Shown: positions 11,858 through 20,803 of the stretch, one piece after another
Layout of the letters: every line of letters starts with the position of its first letter
Numbering within the stretch: the stretch's first letter is position 1
NCBI GenBank assembly: GCA_963742205.1
Contig: CAVUKZ010000007.1
Location: 1-64,000 of the forward strand
DNA from: WHSW01 sp963742205
GTDB taxonomy: Bacteria; Actinomycetota; Thermoleophilia; Solirubrobacterales; 70-9
Reading direction: 5' to 3'
DNA: 64,000 nucleotides
The notes under the pieces: generated by a model
What the model was told of the DNA's origin: nothing
Database searches by the model: none
What the model saw: only the letters and a program-made list of their open reading frames with translations
Made by a program: the position numbers and the translations under genes

Positions 11858-12242
11858 ATGATCGAAGCGAACTGGGGAACTACCGCGGCCGTCGCTTCGG
11901 GCTCGTGGCCGCGATCGCCGCGCGTTCTGTGCCTGGCGGTCGCCGGCATGGCGGTCGCGAACAACCTCGATCGCCGCACGGCGACGAACTGCCGCGAAGC
12001 GGTTGCGCCGAAGACGAGTGCCAGCAGGACGCCAGGGTTGTCCTACGGAGCAGTACTTCGTCCGCGACCTGCACCGGATCAGCCACCACAAGGCGGTCGG
12101 CAAGATCGCGGTCGTACGGCGAGTCGTCCGGGGCCTCGAGTTTCGTCGTGTCGCGCAGCAGGTCGTGATCAAGCTCGATCCACTAGACCGGTGCCATCAA
12201 CTACGGGACTTCGCGCGCCGGAACTGCAGGACGTTCGGCTAG
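11858..12242 (+). other. Unresolved possible small gene after ftsH
   Basis: The interval 11760-12342 has no convincing intact gene. An ATG at 11858 follows GGGGACACTCAG and opens a short frame with an Ala/Val-rich hydrophobic stretch (AVAGMAVANNL), which could be a signal sequence. Another frame (12003-12242) encodes EQYFVRDLHRISHHKAVGKI. The pieces look like one small protein broken by indels, as in the genes upstream. I do not recognise it. In mycobacteria this slot holds folE, but no GTP cyclohydrolase motif is visible. Confidence 0.3.
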
Positions 12243-12265
12243 AGCGCTCGAGTTACGCGGTCGAG

Positions 12266-12285
12266 GGGCGGGCGTCGGCCCGCCC
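12266..12285 (+). terminator. Hairpin before folP
   Basis: GGGCGGGC-GTCG-GCCCGCCC followed by TTCGT; perfect 8-bp stem. Confidence 0.55.
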
Positions 12286-12342
12286 TTCGTGCGTTCGCGG
12301 CGATACTGAGCGCAGTGACCGGGCCGCCACCGGCCCCGGCTG

Positions 12343-13143
12343 ATGGGGATCGTCAACGTGACGCCCGACTCGTTCTCCGACGGCGGCCTGTTCCTCGATC
12401 CCGAGCTCGCGATCGCCCACGGGCGCGAGCTGGTTGCCGCCGGCGCGGATCTACTCGACATCGGGGGCGAGAGCACCCGGCCGGGCGCCGCGGCGGTGAG
12501 CGCCGAGCTCGAGCTCGAGCGCACCGAGCCCGTGGTGGCGGCCCTCGCGGACCGCGACCGGGCCGGGATCCCGATCTCGATCGACACGTCGAAGGCCGCG
12601 GTCGCCGAGGCGGCGCTCGCCGCCGGGGCGACGATCGTCAACGACGTCACCGCGCTGCGCGCGGACCCCGAGGTCGCCGCCGTGTGCGCCCGACGGGAGT
12701 GCACCGTCGTCCTCATGCACATGCAGGGCAGCCCGCGGACGATGCAGGACGACCCCCGCTACGACGACGTGGTCGACGACGTGCGCGCCTTCCTCGCCGA
12801 GCGCATCGAGGCGGCCGTTGCGGCCGGCATCGACGAGGCGCGGATCTGGGTTGACCCGGGCATCGGCTTCGGCAAGACCGTGGAGCACAACCTCGAGCTG
12901 CTGCGCCGCCTGCGCGAGCTGCGCGAGCTCGGGCGCCCGATCGTGATCGGCACCTCGCGCAAGCGATTTCTCGGCGCCCTGACCGGGCGCGAGGTCGGCG
13001 ACCGGCTCGGCGGCACCATCGCCTCGAACGTGCTGGCGCTCGCCGCCGGCGCCGACGTGTTCAGGGTTCACGACGTCGCCGAGCTGCGCCAGGCGCTCGA
13101 CGTCGCTGCGGTCCTGCTCGGCCAGCGCGGCTGGCGGGGCTGA
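12343..13143 (+). CDS. folP: Dihydropteroate synthase
   Basis: Condenses p-aminobenzoate with dihydropterin pyrophosphate in folate synthesis. MGIVNVTPDSFSDGG opens the protein, followed by DIGGESTRPGA, SIDTSK, NDVTALR, VLMHMQG, DPGIGFGKT and GTSRKRF, all the expected loops. 266 residues. An in-frame TGA at 12316 and no other start make ATG 12343 the only canonical choice, leaving almost no N-terminal extension. First gene of a folP-folB-folK run. Confidence 0.95.
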   Translation: MGIVNVTPDSFSDGGLFLDPELAIAHGRELVAAGADLLDIGGESTRPGAAAVSAELELERTEPVVAALADRDRAGIPISIDTSKAAVAEAALAAGATIVNDVTALRADPEVAAVCARRECTVVLMHMQGSPRTMQDDPRYDDVVDDVRAFLAERIEAAVAAGIDEARIWVDPGIGFGKTVEHNLELLRRLRELRELGRPIVIGTSRKRFLGALTGREVGDRLGGTIASNVLALAAGADVFRVHDVAELRQALDVAAVLLGQRGWRG

Positions 13144-13162
13144 CTCAGGTACGTTTGCGCCG

Positions 13163-13591
13163 GTGGAATCGCACGGCGAGCACGAGTCGACCGTCCACGT
13201 CGAGCTCCGCGGCCTGTCGATCTACACCCACCATGGGGTGACCGAGGCCGAGCGGGAGATCGGCCAGCGGCTGGTGATCGACGTCTCCTTCGACGTCCCC
13301 GACTGCGACGCGGTGCTCACCGACCGGCTCGAGGACACCATCGACTACGCCGACGTCGCGGACATCGTTGTCCTCGCGGCGACCGAGCGGAGCTACCGGA
13401 CGCTCGAGCGGCTCGGGGCGGTGATCGGAGAGCGCCTGATGGAGCGCTTCGGCTCCGACTCTGTCCGCGTGCGCGCGGCGAAGCCCGAGCCGCCCGTGCC
13501 CGTCGCGATCGAGGAGATCGGGGTCGAGGTTGTCCGCGAGCGCGAGCTCGCCGACCTCGACGGAGAGGAAGAGCCAGAGGGCGAGGCGTGA
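13163..13591 (+). CDS. folB: Dihydroneopterin aldolase
   Basis: Cleaves dihydroneopterin to hydroxymethyl-dihydropterin and glycolaldehyde. LRGLSIYTHHGVTEAEREIGQ and DTIDYADV are family hallmarks, and KPEPPVPVAIEEIGVEV is the usual C-terminal strand. 142 residues with an acidic tail slightly longer than normal. GTG start; TACGTT lies 7 bases before it, so it may have its own leaderless promoter despite the short gap to folP. Its last four bases overlap the folK start (GTGA). Confidence 0.95.
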   Translation: MESHGEHESTVHVELRGLSIYTHHGVTEAEREIGQRLVIDVSFDVPDCDAVLTDRLEDTIDYADVADIVVLAATERSYRTLERLGAVIGERLMERFGSDSVRVRAAKPEPPVPVAIEEIGVEVVRERELADLDGEEEPEGEA

Positions 13592-14091
13592 GCCCGGGTT
13601 ACCTCGGGCTGGGTTCGAACGTCGGCGACCGGCTCGGGCACCTGCGCGCCGCGGTCGAGCTGCTCGGCGAGCACGGGGTCGAGGTCACCGCCCGGTCGTC
13701 CGTGTACGAGACGGAGCCGGTCGGCGAGATCCTCGACCAGCCCGACTTCCTCAACGCGGCGGTCGCGATCGAGACCGAGCTCGGCCCGGAGGAGTTGCTC
13801 GACACGTGTAAGGCGATCGAGGTCGAGCGGGGACGGATACTGACCGCCCAACGCCACAGCTCGCGCCCGCTCGACGTCGATCTGCTGCTGCTCGGCGAGC
13901 TCGAGCTCGAGACCGAGCGGCTGACGCTGCCGCACCCGCAGGTGAGCGCACGACGCTTCGTGCTCGTGCCCCTGCTCGAGCTCGACCCCGAGCTCACGCT
14001 GCCGGACGGCACGAGCCTCAGCGAGGCGCTGGCGGCGCTCGGCGACGGGGAGCGGGTGGTTCGCGCCGGCGAGCTCAGGCCGGGGCCGTAG
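13588..14091 (+). CDS. folK: Hydroxymethyl-dihydropterin pyrophosphokinase
   Basis: Transfers pyrophosphate from ATP to hydroxymethyl-dihydropterin, supplying the FolP substrate. YLGLGSNVGDR, SSVYETEPVG, DFLNAAV and RPLDVDLLLLG (metal-binding Asp pair) are intact. 167 residues. Converges on, and overlaps by 17 bases, the GST-like gene on the other strand. Confidence 0.95.
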   Translation: MSPGYLGLGSNVGDRLGHLRAAVELLGEHGVEVTARSSVYETEPVGEILDQPDFLNAAVAIETELGPEELLDTCKAIEVERGRILTAQRHSSRPLDVDLLLLGELELETERLTLPHPQVSARRFVLVPLLELDPELTLPDGTSLSEALAALGDGERVVRAGELRPGP

Positions 14092-14839
14092 CCCGCAGCG
14101 GCTCCAGCCAGGCGGGCGGCAGGATCGGCGGCGCGTCGCCGGCGTACTCCGGCGCGACGCGCATCGCGAGCTCGCCGGCCGGCCGGGCCGCGATCGGCTC
14201 GCGCAGGTCCTGGAGGGTCATCAGCAGGCGGACGCTGGTCGCGATCTGGTAATCGGCGGCGTTCAGCTGCTCGCCGCCCAGAACGCCCTCGGCGATCCAG
14301 TCGTCGATCCGCTGCAGGATCCCGGGCAGCGCCGCCAGGTCGGCGCGCACCGCCTCGTCGTCGGCCCCGTTGAGCCGCGCGGACAGCATGACCAGGGGCT
14401 GGCCGGTCTTCACGGCGAGCCCGATCGGGACACCCAGACGGGCGCCCTCGGAATAGGAGACGAGCGGACGGCGGTCGCGCCGCAGCGCGTTCCAGAGGAT
14501 CCGGCGCGCGATCGGCTGCAGGACCTCATCTCCCCAGACCTCGGCCTGCTCGACGGCCGCCCGCTCGGCCGGATCGGAGGGGAGCAGCGGGGGGTCGGGG
14601 CGGAGCCGGTCGAGCTCGCGGGCGATCTCGCGCGAGCCCTGGACCTTGCGGCCCTCGATCTTCAGGGCCGGGACCGTGATCCCCGGGAAGCCCGCCGCTC
14701 GCAGCATGCCCTTGGACACCACCGGCATCAGGTCGACGCGCTTGAACGGGATCCCCTTGGCCTCGAGCATCATCATCGTGGTCCGCGACGGGTGCGAGGC
14801 CGGAATCACGTAGAGCTTGGCGTCCACGCGACGAAACAT
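14075..14839 (-). CDS. Glutathione S-transferase-like protein
   Basis: 254 residues. The N-terminal thioredoxin-like domain starts KLYVIPASHPSRTTMMMLEA and continues through GFPGITVPALKIEGRKVQGS, where the Val-Pro turn is the cis-Pro of the GST fold and QGS its gamma-glutamyl-binding Ser position. The C-terminal half is helical (NAADYQIATSVRLLMTL). Such proteins sit in this lineage although glutathione is generally absent in actinobacteria, so the real thiol partner is unknown. The apparent longer frame upstream is antisense to coaX. ATG 14839 is only 12 bases from the coaX start. Confidence 0.75.
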   Translation of the reverse strand: MFRRVDAKLYVIPASHPSRTTMMMLEAKGIPFKRVDLMPVVSKGMLRAAGFPGITVPALKIEGRKVQGSREIARELDRLRPDPPLLPSDPAERAAVEQAEVWGDEVLQPIARRILWNALRRDRRPLVSYSEGARLGVPIGLAVKTGQPLVMLSARLNGADDEAVRADLAALPGILQRIDDWIAEGVLGGEQLNAADYQIATSVRLLMTLQDLREPIAARPAGELAMRVAPEYAGDAPPILPPAWLEPLRATAPA

Positions 14840-14844
14840 ATCCT
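14817..14844 (+). promoter_or_regulatory. Possible leaderless promoter of coaX
   Basis: TTGGCG (14817-14822), 16-base spacer, TATCCT (14839-14844), 7 bases to the GTG. It lies inside the start of the divergent GST-like gene. Confidence 0.45.
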
Positions 14845-14851
14845 TACGCCC

Positions 14852-15616
14852 GTGCTGCTCGCTGTGGACATCGGCAACACCCAGACCCACCTGGGCGCCT
14901 TCCAGGGCACGGAGCTGACCGAGCACTGGCGCTTTCGCACGGTTGCCGGGGCGACCGGCGACGAGATCGTCGAGCGGATCGCCGGGCTGCTTGCGCTGAG
15001 CGGGATCAAGCTCGACCAGATCGAGGCGCTGTCCGTGTCCTCGGTCGTGCCGCCGCTGGGCGGTCAGTACGAGGACATGGCGAGTCGCTACTTCGACGCC
15101 CCATGCCTGCTGGTCGGCCCCGGGGTGAAGACGGGGATGCCGATCCGGATCGACAACCCGTACGAGGTCGGGGCCGACCGCCTGGTGAACTCCGTCGCCG
15201 CCTACGACCGGATCGGGGGAGCCTGCATCGTGGTCGACTTCGGCACCGGCATCAACTTCGACGTCGTCTCGGCCGACGGCGAGTACCTCGGCGGCTCGAT
15301 CGCGCCCGGGATCGAGATCTCGCTCACGGCGCTCGCCGAGCGCGGCGCGCGGATCCCGCGGATCGAGCTCGGCCAGCCCGTGGCAGCGATCGGCAAGTCC
15401 ACGCGCGGTGCGATCCAGTCCGGCGTGATCTTCGGCTTCGCCGGGCTGATCGACGGCATCGTCCGCCGCATCGAGGCCGAGCTGGGCGGCGAGCCGACGC
15501 TGCTCGCGACCGGCGGCCTCGCGCACGCGATCGTGCCGTATTCAGAGACGCTGGAAGAGGTGGACGAGCTGCTCACGCTCACCGGCCTGAGCCTGATCTG
15601 GGAGCTGAACCGGTGA
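14852..15616 (+). CDS. coaX: Type III pantothenate kinase
   Basis: First step of CoA synthesis, pantothenate to 4'-phosphopantothenate. LLAVDIGNTQTHLG (phosphate loop, catalytic Asp), NPYEVGADRLVN, VVDFGTGINFDVV and GGSIAPGIEISLTAL are all present. 254 residues. GTG 14852 puts the Asp at residue 6, as in homologues. TGA overlaps the dusB GTG. The mycobacterial coaX also lies between the fol genes and lysS. Confidence 0.93.
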   Translation: MLLAVDIGNTQTHLGAFQGTELTEHWRFRTVAGATGDEIVERIAGLLALSGIKLDQIEALSVSSVVPPLGGQYEDMASRYFDAPCLLVGPGVKTGMPIRIDNPYEVGADRLVNSVAAYDRIGGACIVVDFGTGINFDVVSADGEYLGGSIAPGIEISLTALAERGARIPRIELGQPVAAIGKSTRGAIQSGVIFGFAGLIDGIVRRIEAELGGEPTLLATGGLAHAIVPYSETLEEVDELLTLTGLSLIWELNR

Positions 15617-16635
15617 GCCGTCCGCCGCTGGCATCGCCGTTTCGCATCGCCGATGTGGACATCCCCAACCGGGTGCTGCTCGCGCCGCTCGCGGGGATCG
15701 GGAACTGGTTCGTGCGCCTGCAGGCGCAGCGGTACGGGGCGGGGCTGGCCGTCTCCGAGATGGTCTCGAGCTTCGCGGTCGCCCACCGCAATCGCCGCAC
15801 GGTCACCGAGATGCTGCGCATCCATCCGGACGAAGGCCCGGTCTCGATCCAGCTCTTCGGCTCCGACCCGGCCGTGATGCGCGAGGCTGCGGCCACGGTC
15901 GCCCAGGCGCGCCCCGCGATGATCGACCTCAACATGGGCTGTCCGGTGCCGAAGGTCCTGAAGACGGGCGCCGGCGCCGCCCTGCTCGACGACCACGACC
16001 TCGCCGTGGCCGTCGCCAGCGCCGCGGCGGAGGGCTCGGGCCTGCCCATCACGGTGAAGCTGCGATCCGGCGTGCGAGCGGGCGAGCGGACGGGCCTCGC
16101 GCTCGCCCAGCGGCTCGTCGCCGAGGCCGGGGTCGCCGCCGTGACCCTGCACCCGCGCGCCGCAGGCCAGCGCCACCGAGGCCAGCCCGCGTACGGGCTG
16201 GTGTCCGAACTCGTCGACGCGCTCGACCGGGGCGGGACCAGGGTGCCCGTGATCGTCTCCGGGGGTCTGCGCACCGCGGAGCTTGCCCGCCGAGCCTACG
16301 TCGAGTCCGGGGCCGACGCGGTGATGATCGCGCGCGGGTCGCTCGGCAACCCGTGGATCTTCGCCGAGCTCGCCGGCGAGCGCGACGTTCCGCCCTCCGA
16401 CGCCGAGATCGAGGCGGAGCTGCGCTGGGTCCTTGCCCGGGCGGAGGAGCACTGGGGGCCCGAACGGGCAGCCCGCAACCTACGCAAGTTCTATCCCTGG
16501 TACGTCGAACCGCTTGGATTCGAGGGCCCCGCGGCGGACCGCTTTCAGCGCACCGAGACCCTCGACGAGGTCCGCGAGCTGCTCTCCGGAGGGCCGCTCG
16601 AGGCCGCGAATCGAGACCGAATCGCATCGCTATAA
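15613..16635 (+). CDS. dusB: tRNA-dihydrouridine synthase
   Basis: FMN-dependent reduction of uridines in tRNA D-loops. TIM-barrel start VLLAPLAGIGNWFVRLQ; catalytic Cys110 in NMGCPVPKV; Lys149 in ITVKLRSG; VTLHPRAAGQRHRG; C-terminal MIARGSLGNPWIF and helical tRNA-binding part. 340 residues. The start overlaps the coaX stop. The specific Dus subfamily cannot be decided by eye; DusB is the usual actinobacterial type. Confidence 0.92.
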   Translation: MSRPPLASPFRIADVDIPNRVLLAPLAGIGNWFVRLQAQRYGAGLAVSEMVSSFAVAHRNRRTVTEMLRIHPDEGPVSIQLFGSDPAVMREAAATVAQARPAMIDLNMGCPVPKVLKTGAGAALLDDHDLAVAVASAAAEGSGLPITVKLRSGVRAGERTGLALAQRLVAEAGVAAVTLHPRAAGQRHRGQPAYGLVSELVDALDRGGTRVPVIVSGGLRTAELARRAYVESGADAVMIARGSLGNPWIFAELAGERDVPPSDAEIEAELRWVLARAEEHWGPERAARNLRKFYPWYVEPLGFEGPAADRFQRTETLDEVRELLSGGPLEAANRDRIASL

Positions 16636-16636
16636 T
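16631..16636 (+). promoter_or_regulatory. Consensus -10 element upstream of greA
   Basis: TATAAT overlaps the dusB stop codon (CTA TAA T); no good -35 is visible. A rare perfect hexamer in 70% GC DNA, giving a leader of about 105 bases. Confidence 0.5.
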
Positions 16637-16749
16637 CGCGCGCCCTGCCCGATCCCGCGCCGCAGCGAAGCCGCGCGTTTTCGGGCGTTTCTGTGCCGGG
16701 AGGACCGGATTGTGCGGGACGAGACAAGGACGAGGAAGAGGAACTGAAC

Positions 16750-17229
16750 GTGGCTCGTGAAGCTTTGATCACAGAGGAAGGGCTGGAGAAGCTGAAGTCG
16801 GAGATCGACCACCTCTCGACCACCAAGCGCCGTGAGGTGGCGGCCCGGATCAAGGAGGCGCGCGAGTTCGGCGACATCAGCGAGAACTCCGAGTACGACG
16901 ACGCCAAGAACGAGCAGGCGCTGCTCGAGCAGCGCATCGCCCAGCTCGAGGAGCGGCTGCGGCGGGCGAGCGTCGTCGACCAGAACGACATCGACACCGA
17001 GACCGTGAGCGTCGGCGTCCGGGTCCACGTCAAGGACCAGAAGTCCGGTGATTCGCGCAAGTTCCAGATCGTCGGGCCCACCGAGGCGAACCCCAGCGAG
17101 CAGAAGCTCTCGCACGAGTCGCCGATCGGCAAGGCGCTGCTCGGCCACAAGCGCGGCGACCTCGTGACCGTCGACGTCCCTCGCGGGCCGAAGAAGAAGC
17201 TCAAGATCACGAAGATCGAGACCCCGTAG
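16750..17229 (+). CDS. greA: Transcription elongation factor GreA
   Basis: Rescues backtracked RNA polymerase by stimulating transcript cleavage. The N-terminal coiled coil carries the acidic tip DISENSEYDDAK; the C-terminal FKBP-like domain has SPIGKALLGHKRGD. 159 residues, normal. GTG start with AGAGGAACTGAAC upstream, a Shine-Dalgarno start unlike many neighbours. Its own TATAAT at 16631 suggests separate strong expression. Confidence 0.95.
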   Translation: MAREALITEEGLEKLKSEIDHLSTTKRREVAARIKEAREFGDISENSEYDDAKNEQALLEQRIAQLEERLRRASVVDQNDIDTETVSVGVRVHVKDQKSGDSRKFQIVGPTEANPSEQKLSHESPIGKALLGHKRGDLVTVDVPRGPKKKLKITKIETP

Positions 17230-17260
17230 CGGTCTTGAACTTGGACTAGGCTCGCCCGCG

Positions 17261-18736
17261 ATGGACGAGCCGCAAGAACACGAGGCGTCCCATGTGCTCG
17301 CCGAGCGGCGGGAGAAGCTCGTGCGACTGCGCGAGGACGGGGTGGAGCCGTTCCCGCATGAGTTCCCGGGCCGGACCGAGATCGCGACCGTGCGCGCCGA
17401 GCACGACGGGCTCGAGCCCGGCGCCGAGACCGACAGCAGCTACCGGGTCGCCGGCCGCATCGCCGCCCGCCGCGGGCACGGGAAGTCGGCGTTCATCGAC
17501 CTGGTCGACGGCAGCGGCCGGATCCAGCTGCACTCGCGCGCCGACGTACTGGGTGAGCGCTCGCACGAGCAGCTGACCGGGCTCGACCTCGGCGACTTCA
17601 TCGGCGTCGAGGGGACGGTGTTCGCGACCCGCCGCGGCGAGCTCTCCATGCGCGTGGACGCGTGGACCCTGTTGGCAAAGAGCCTGCGTCCGCCCCCGGA
17701 CAAGTTCCACGGGCTCGAGGACACCGAGCTCCGCTACCGCCATCGCGAGCTCGATCTGATCGCCAACCCCGAGGCCCGCGAGACCTTCCGCAAGCGCGGC
17801 GCGACGATCACGGCCGTGCGCGAGTACCTCGACTCCGAGGGGTTCGTCGAGGTCGAGACGCCGGTGCTGCAGCCGCTCTACGGTGGCGCCCTCGCACGGC
17901 CGTTCACCACCCACCACAACACCCTCGACCGCGACCTCTACCTGCGAATCGCGACCGAGCTCTACCTCAAGCGGCTGGTCGTCGGCGGGATCGAGCGCGT
18001 CTACGAGCTCGGCAAGGACTTCCGCAACGAGGGGATCTCGTTCAAGCACAACCCCGAGTTCACGATGCTCGAGTGGTACGAGGCCTACGCCGACTACAAC
18101 GACGCGGCCGTGCGCCTGGAGACCCTCGTCGCCCGGGCCGCCGAGCGCGTGAACGGGAGCACCGTGGTCGAGCGCGACGGGGTCGAGATCGAGCTGGCGC
18201 CGCCCTGGGATCGCGTCACGCTGCGCGACGCGATCCGCGAGCGGACCGGGATCGACATCCTCGAGCACCCCACACGCGACGCGCTCGCGGCGGCGATGGA
18301 CTCCGAGGCCAGCCCCGACGAGGGCTGGGGCAAGCTGGTCGACGGCCTCTTCTCCAAGGAGGTCGAGCCGACGCTGATCCAGCCGACGTTCGTCATGGAC
18401 TACCCGGTCGAGATGTCCCCGTTCGCCAAGCGCCACCGCGACGACGAGCGACTGGTCGAGCGCTGGGAGCCGATCGTCGGCGGCTTTGAGATCGGCAACG
18501 CGTTCACCGAGCTCAACGATCCCGACGAGCAGCGGCGCCGCTTCGAACAGCAGGCCGCCGAGCTGCAGCGCGGCGACGAGGAGGCGCAGCCGTTTGACGA
18601 AACCTTCCTCGAGGCGCTCGAGTACGGGATGCCGCCCACGGCAGGGGTCGGGCTCGGCATCGACCGGCTGGTGATGCTGCTCACCGGCGCGAGCAGCCTG
18701 CGCGAGGTGGTCCTGTTCCCGGCGATGCGGACCTGA
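17261..18736 (+). CDS. lysS: Lysyl-tRNA synthetase, class II
   Basis: Charges tRNA-Lys. An OB-fold anticodon domain (about residues 60-150) precedes the class II core: motif 1 in FVEVETPVLQP, motif 2 in DFRNEGISFKHNPEFTMLEW, motif 3 in GVGLGIDRLVMLL. 491 residues, usual length. TAGGCT lies 8 bases before the ATG. The stop overlaps the start of the FHA gene by one base. Confidence 0.96.
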   Translation: MDEPQEHEASHVLAERREKLVRLREDGVEPFPHEFPGRTEIATVRAEHDGLEPGAETDSSYRVAGRIAARRGHGKSAFIDLVDGSGRIQLHSRADVLGERSHEQLTGLDLGDFIGVEGTVFATRRGELSMRVDAWTLLAKSLRPPPDKFHGLEDTELRYRHRELDLIANPEARETFRKRGATITAVREYLDSEGFVEVETPVLQPLYGGALARPFTTHHNTLDRDLYLRIATELYLKRLVVGGIERVYELGKDFRNEGISFKHNPEFTMLEWYEAYADYNDAAVRLETLVARAAERVNGSTVVERDGVEIELAPPWDRVTLRDAIRERTGIDILEHPTRDALAAAMDSEASPDEGWGKLVDGLFSKEVEPTLIQPTFVMDYPVEMSPFAKRHRDDERLVERWEPIVGGFEIGNAFTELNDPDEQRRRFEQQAAELQRGDEEAQPFDETFLEALEYGMPPTAGVGLGIDRLVMLLTGASSLREVVLFPAMRT

Positions 18737-19125
18737 TGGTGCCCGGCGGCGACGAGATCGCGGCTGCCGAGCGCCAGGGGGATCCCTACCTCGTGTACAC
18801 GGACGCCCACGGCGGGCGACGCGTGCTGTCGCTCTTGGATTCCTGGAACCGGATCACGATCGGCCGCGGGATGGCGACCGACGTGCCGCTGACGTGGGAC
18901 CCCGACGCGTCCCGCGTGCACGCTGAGCTCGTCCGCCTCGCCGACGCCTGGGTCGTCGTCGACGACGGGCTCTCGCGCAACGGCACGTTCGTCAACGGCG
19001 AGCGGGTGACCAGCCGCCGCCGCCTGCTCGACGGCGATCAGCTGCGCGTCGGCTCGACGACGATCCGGTTCCGGGCGCCGTTCGAGCACGGCGAGCACAC
19101 GCTGGTCGATCTCCCGAGCCCGTGA
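18736..19125 (+). CDS. FHA-domain protein
   Basis: 129 residues, essentially one forkhead-associated domain. ITIGRG, SRVHAEL and SRNGTFVNGERV supply the phosphothreonine-binding Arg, Ser and Asn loops. It would bind a phosphorylated partner, perhaps a Ser/Thr-kinase substrate, but none is encoded here. Translationally coupled to lysS and to the lipoprotein gene that follows. Confidence 0.85.
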   Translation: MVPGGDEIAAAERQGDPYLVYTDAHGGRRVLSLLDSWNRITIGRGMATDVPLTWDPDASRVHAELVRLADAWVVVDDGLSRNGTFVNGERVTSRRRLLDGDQLRVGSTTIRFRAPFEHGEHTLVDLPSP

Positions 19126-19556
19126 CCAGGGCGGTCGCGGCGCTCGGGATTGCGCTGCTGCTCGCGGTGGCGTGCGGGTGCGGCGGGGAATCCTCGGCGA
19201 CCCCGACCGAGCCCGAGCCGGCGACCACCACCACCGTCCAGAAGCCGCCGCCGGCGAAGCAGGTCCCGCGGGTCCCGTGCCCGCCCGACCTGGTGGGCTG
19301 CCGGAGCGCCCGCGGGACGATCATCTACGTCGAGCGCGTCGACCCGGACGGTGACGGCGACGCGCACTTCGTCCTCGCGAGCCGCGAGAGCGTGACGCTG
19401 CCCGGGGTCTCGGTGATCGACGTCGCCGTCGACCTGCGCCCGCACCCGCTGCCCGGGCCGGGCGAGCAGCTCGCCGCCGCGGGCCAGGTGCAGACCGGCT
19501 CCTACGGGCAGTCGCAGATCCACGCGGTCGCCGTGCGGACCGCCGACGGGCCCTAG
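19122..19556 (+). CDS. Putative secreted lipoprotein
   Basis: 144 residues, GTG start overlapping the FHA stop. Signal peptide ALGIALLLAVACGCGG with a Cys that could be lipidated, then a Thr/Pro-rich spacer. The remainder is a small beta-rich domain with a conserved-looking DPDGDGDAHFVLAS and two further Cys (PCPPDLVGC). Function unknown. The stop overlaps the end of the convergent membrane-protein gene. Confidence 0.6.
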   Translation: MTRAVAALGIALLLAVACGCGGESSATPTEPEPATTTTVQKPPPAKQVPRVPCPPDLVGCRSARGTIIYVERVDPDGDGDAHFVLASRESVTLPGVSVIDVAVDLRPHPLPGPGEQLAAAGQVQTGSYGQSQIHAVAVRTADGP

Positions 19557-20803
19557 GCGCCAGCCCGCGCCGTGCGCAGCTGGGCGGCCAGCCGCTCGAC
19601 GTACGCGTCGAGCGCCGTCGCCGAGGCGCCCGGGGCCGAGAACTCGAGGTCGGCCTTGGCGACCGGACCGGTCGGCCCGGCGACGAGGGCGATCGAGTCG
19701 CCGCGCCGCAGGCCGTCACCGGTGACCATCAGCGAGCCGTCGACCCCACCGAGCATGCCGGTCATCACCCGCACCGGGGCGCCCGGCAGGTCGGCCTTTG
19801 CGTGCGCCGCGGCGAAGCTGGACGGGTCCTCAGCACGGAGCCCGCGGGTGCGGGCGTACTCACGCCAGAAGCCCTCGACCGCGAGTTTCTGCGAGGTGCC
19901 GTTGATCCGGCTGCGCAGCACGAAGAAGCCGATGACCACGAACAGAAACGCCTGATAGATCAGCACGGCCCGGCCCGGGTTCGGCAGGTTCAGCAGCAGG
20001 CCGTAGATCCCGCCGCCGATCACGTTCACGGCGACCATCCACAGCAGGGTCCGGAAGAGCGCGTTGAGATAGGTCGCTGGATGGCGGGTGACGATGTGGC
20101 GGAACTGGGGCCGCGACGACGAGACGTCGGCGGGCGGATGGTCGAAGGTGGTCTTCGCCAGGATCGAGTCCACGAGCACGTCCTGGCGCTTGGCCTTCGC
20201 GGCGCTGCGCGGGGCCGTTCCGGAGTCGACCTCCTCGAGGCACTCCTCGCGGACGACACCCGCGATGTGCGCTGCGTCGGCGCAGAGCCGGGTGAGCTCG
20301 GTCTCCCCGCTGACGTGCCCGCGCACCGAGGCGCAGAGGACGCCCTCGGCGAGCTCCCATTCGAAGCCCTCCGGGCTGCGGGCAAGCCAGTCGCTGAACG
20401 CGGGGGAGAGGAGCTCGGCAAGCCACGCGTCGTTGATCCCGTCCGCGACCCGCAGCGAACCGCCGCCGGCGAGCTTCACGGATCTGAGCGGGACCCCTCC
20501 GATGCCGATCGACGCGCCGGTGCCGAGGTAGGGGGCGAAGCCCAGCGACTCCGGCACGCGGAGCACGGCGGCGGTCCGCTCGACCGTGTGCGTCGTGTCG
20601 TCGGAGCGGTACGTGTAGGTGAGATGGCAGACCGTCCCGGGCTCCCCTCCGGGCAGCGCGCCGGTGGCCGCGGCGCCGACGCGGAGGTCGTCCTGGCCGA
20701 GCAGGCCACCCTTCCGCGGGATGTCCGGAGCGTCGTCGAGCGTGAGCCCGTGCGCTCGCGCGAACTCCCCCAGCGGCGCGCCGTGCGAATCGGTGGCGCT
20801 CAC
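19553..20803 (-). CDS. Uncharacterised membrane protein
   Basis: About 416 residues; the GTG at 20803 is favoured over an ATG at 20848. A soluble N-terminal domain (about 1-235) rich in Gly/Val strands precedes two membrane helices (FRTLLWMVAVNVIGGGIYGL and VLIYQAFLFVVIGFFVL) and a C-terminal soluble domain with FSAPGASATALDAYVERLAAQ. No catalytic motif recognised. Convergent with the lipoprotein gene and divergent from clpC. Confidence 0.55.
   Translation of the reverse strand: MSATDSHGAPLGEFARAHGLTLDDAPDIPRKGGLLGQDDLRVGAAATGALPGGEPGTVCHLTYTYRSDDTTHTVERTAAVLRVPESLGFAPYLGTGASIGIGGVPLRSVKLAGGGSLRVADGINDAWLAELLSPAFSDWLARSPEGFEWELAEGVLCASVRGHVSGETELTRLCADAAHIAGVVREECLEEVDSGTAPRSAAKAKRQDVLVDSILAKTTFDHPPADVSSSRPQFRHIVTRHPATYLNALFRTLLWMVAVNVIGGGIYGLLLNLPNPGRAVLIYQAFLFVVIGFFVLRSRINGTSQKLAVEGFWREYARTRGLRAEDPSSFAAAHAKADLPGAPVRVMTGMLGGVDGSLMVTGDGLRRGDSIALVAGPTGPVAKADLEFSAPGASATALDAYVERLAAQLRTARAGA

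Noticed and set aside
11858..12242. Remnant of folE in the slot it has in mycobacteria
   Set aside because: No GTP cyclohydrolase I motif (zinc Cys/His pair, substrate His) appears in any frame.
14840..15526. Minus-strand extension of the GST-like gene across coaX
   Set aside because: Antisense to a certain gene; the thioredoxin-like fold begins at the ATG 14839.
15103..15612. Long open frame extending dusB upstream through coaX
   Set aside because: It is an Arg-rich shadow of coaX; dusB's conserved start and GTGA overlap place the start at 15613.
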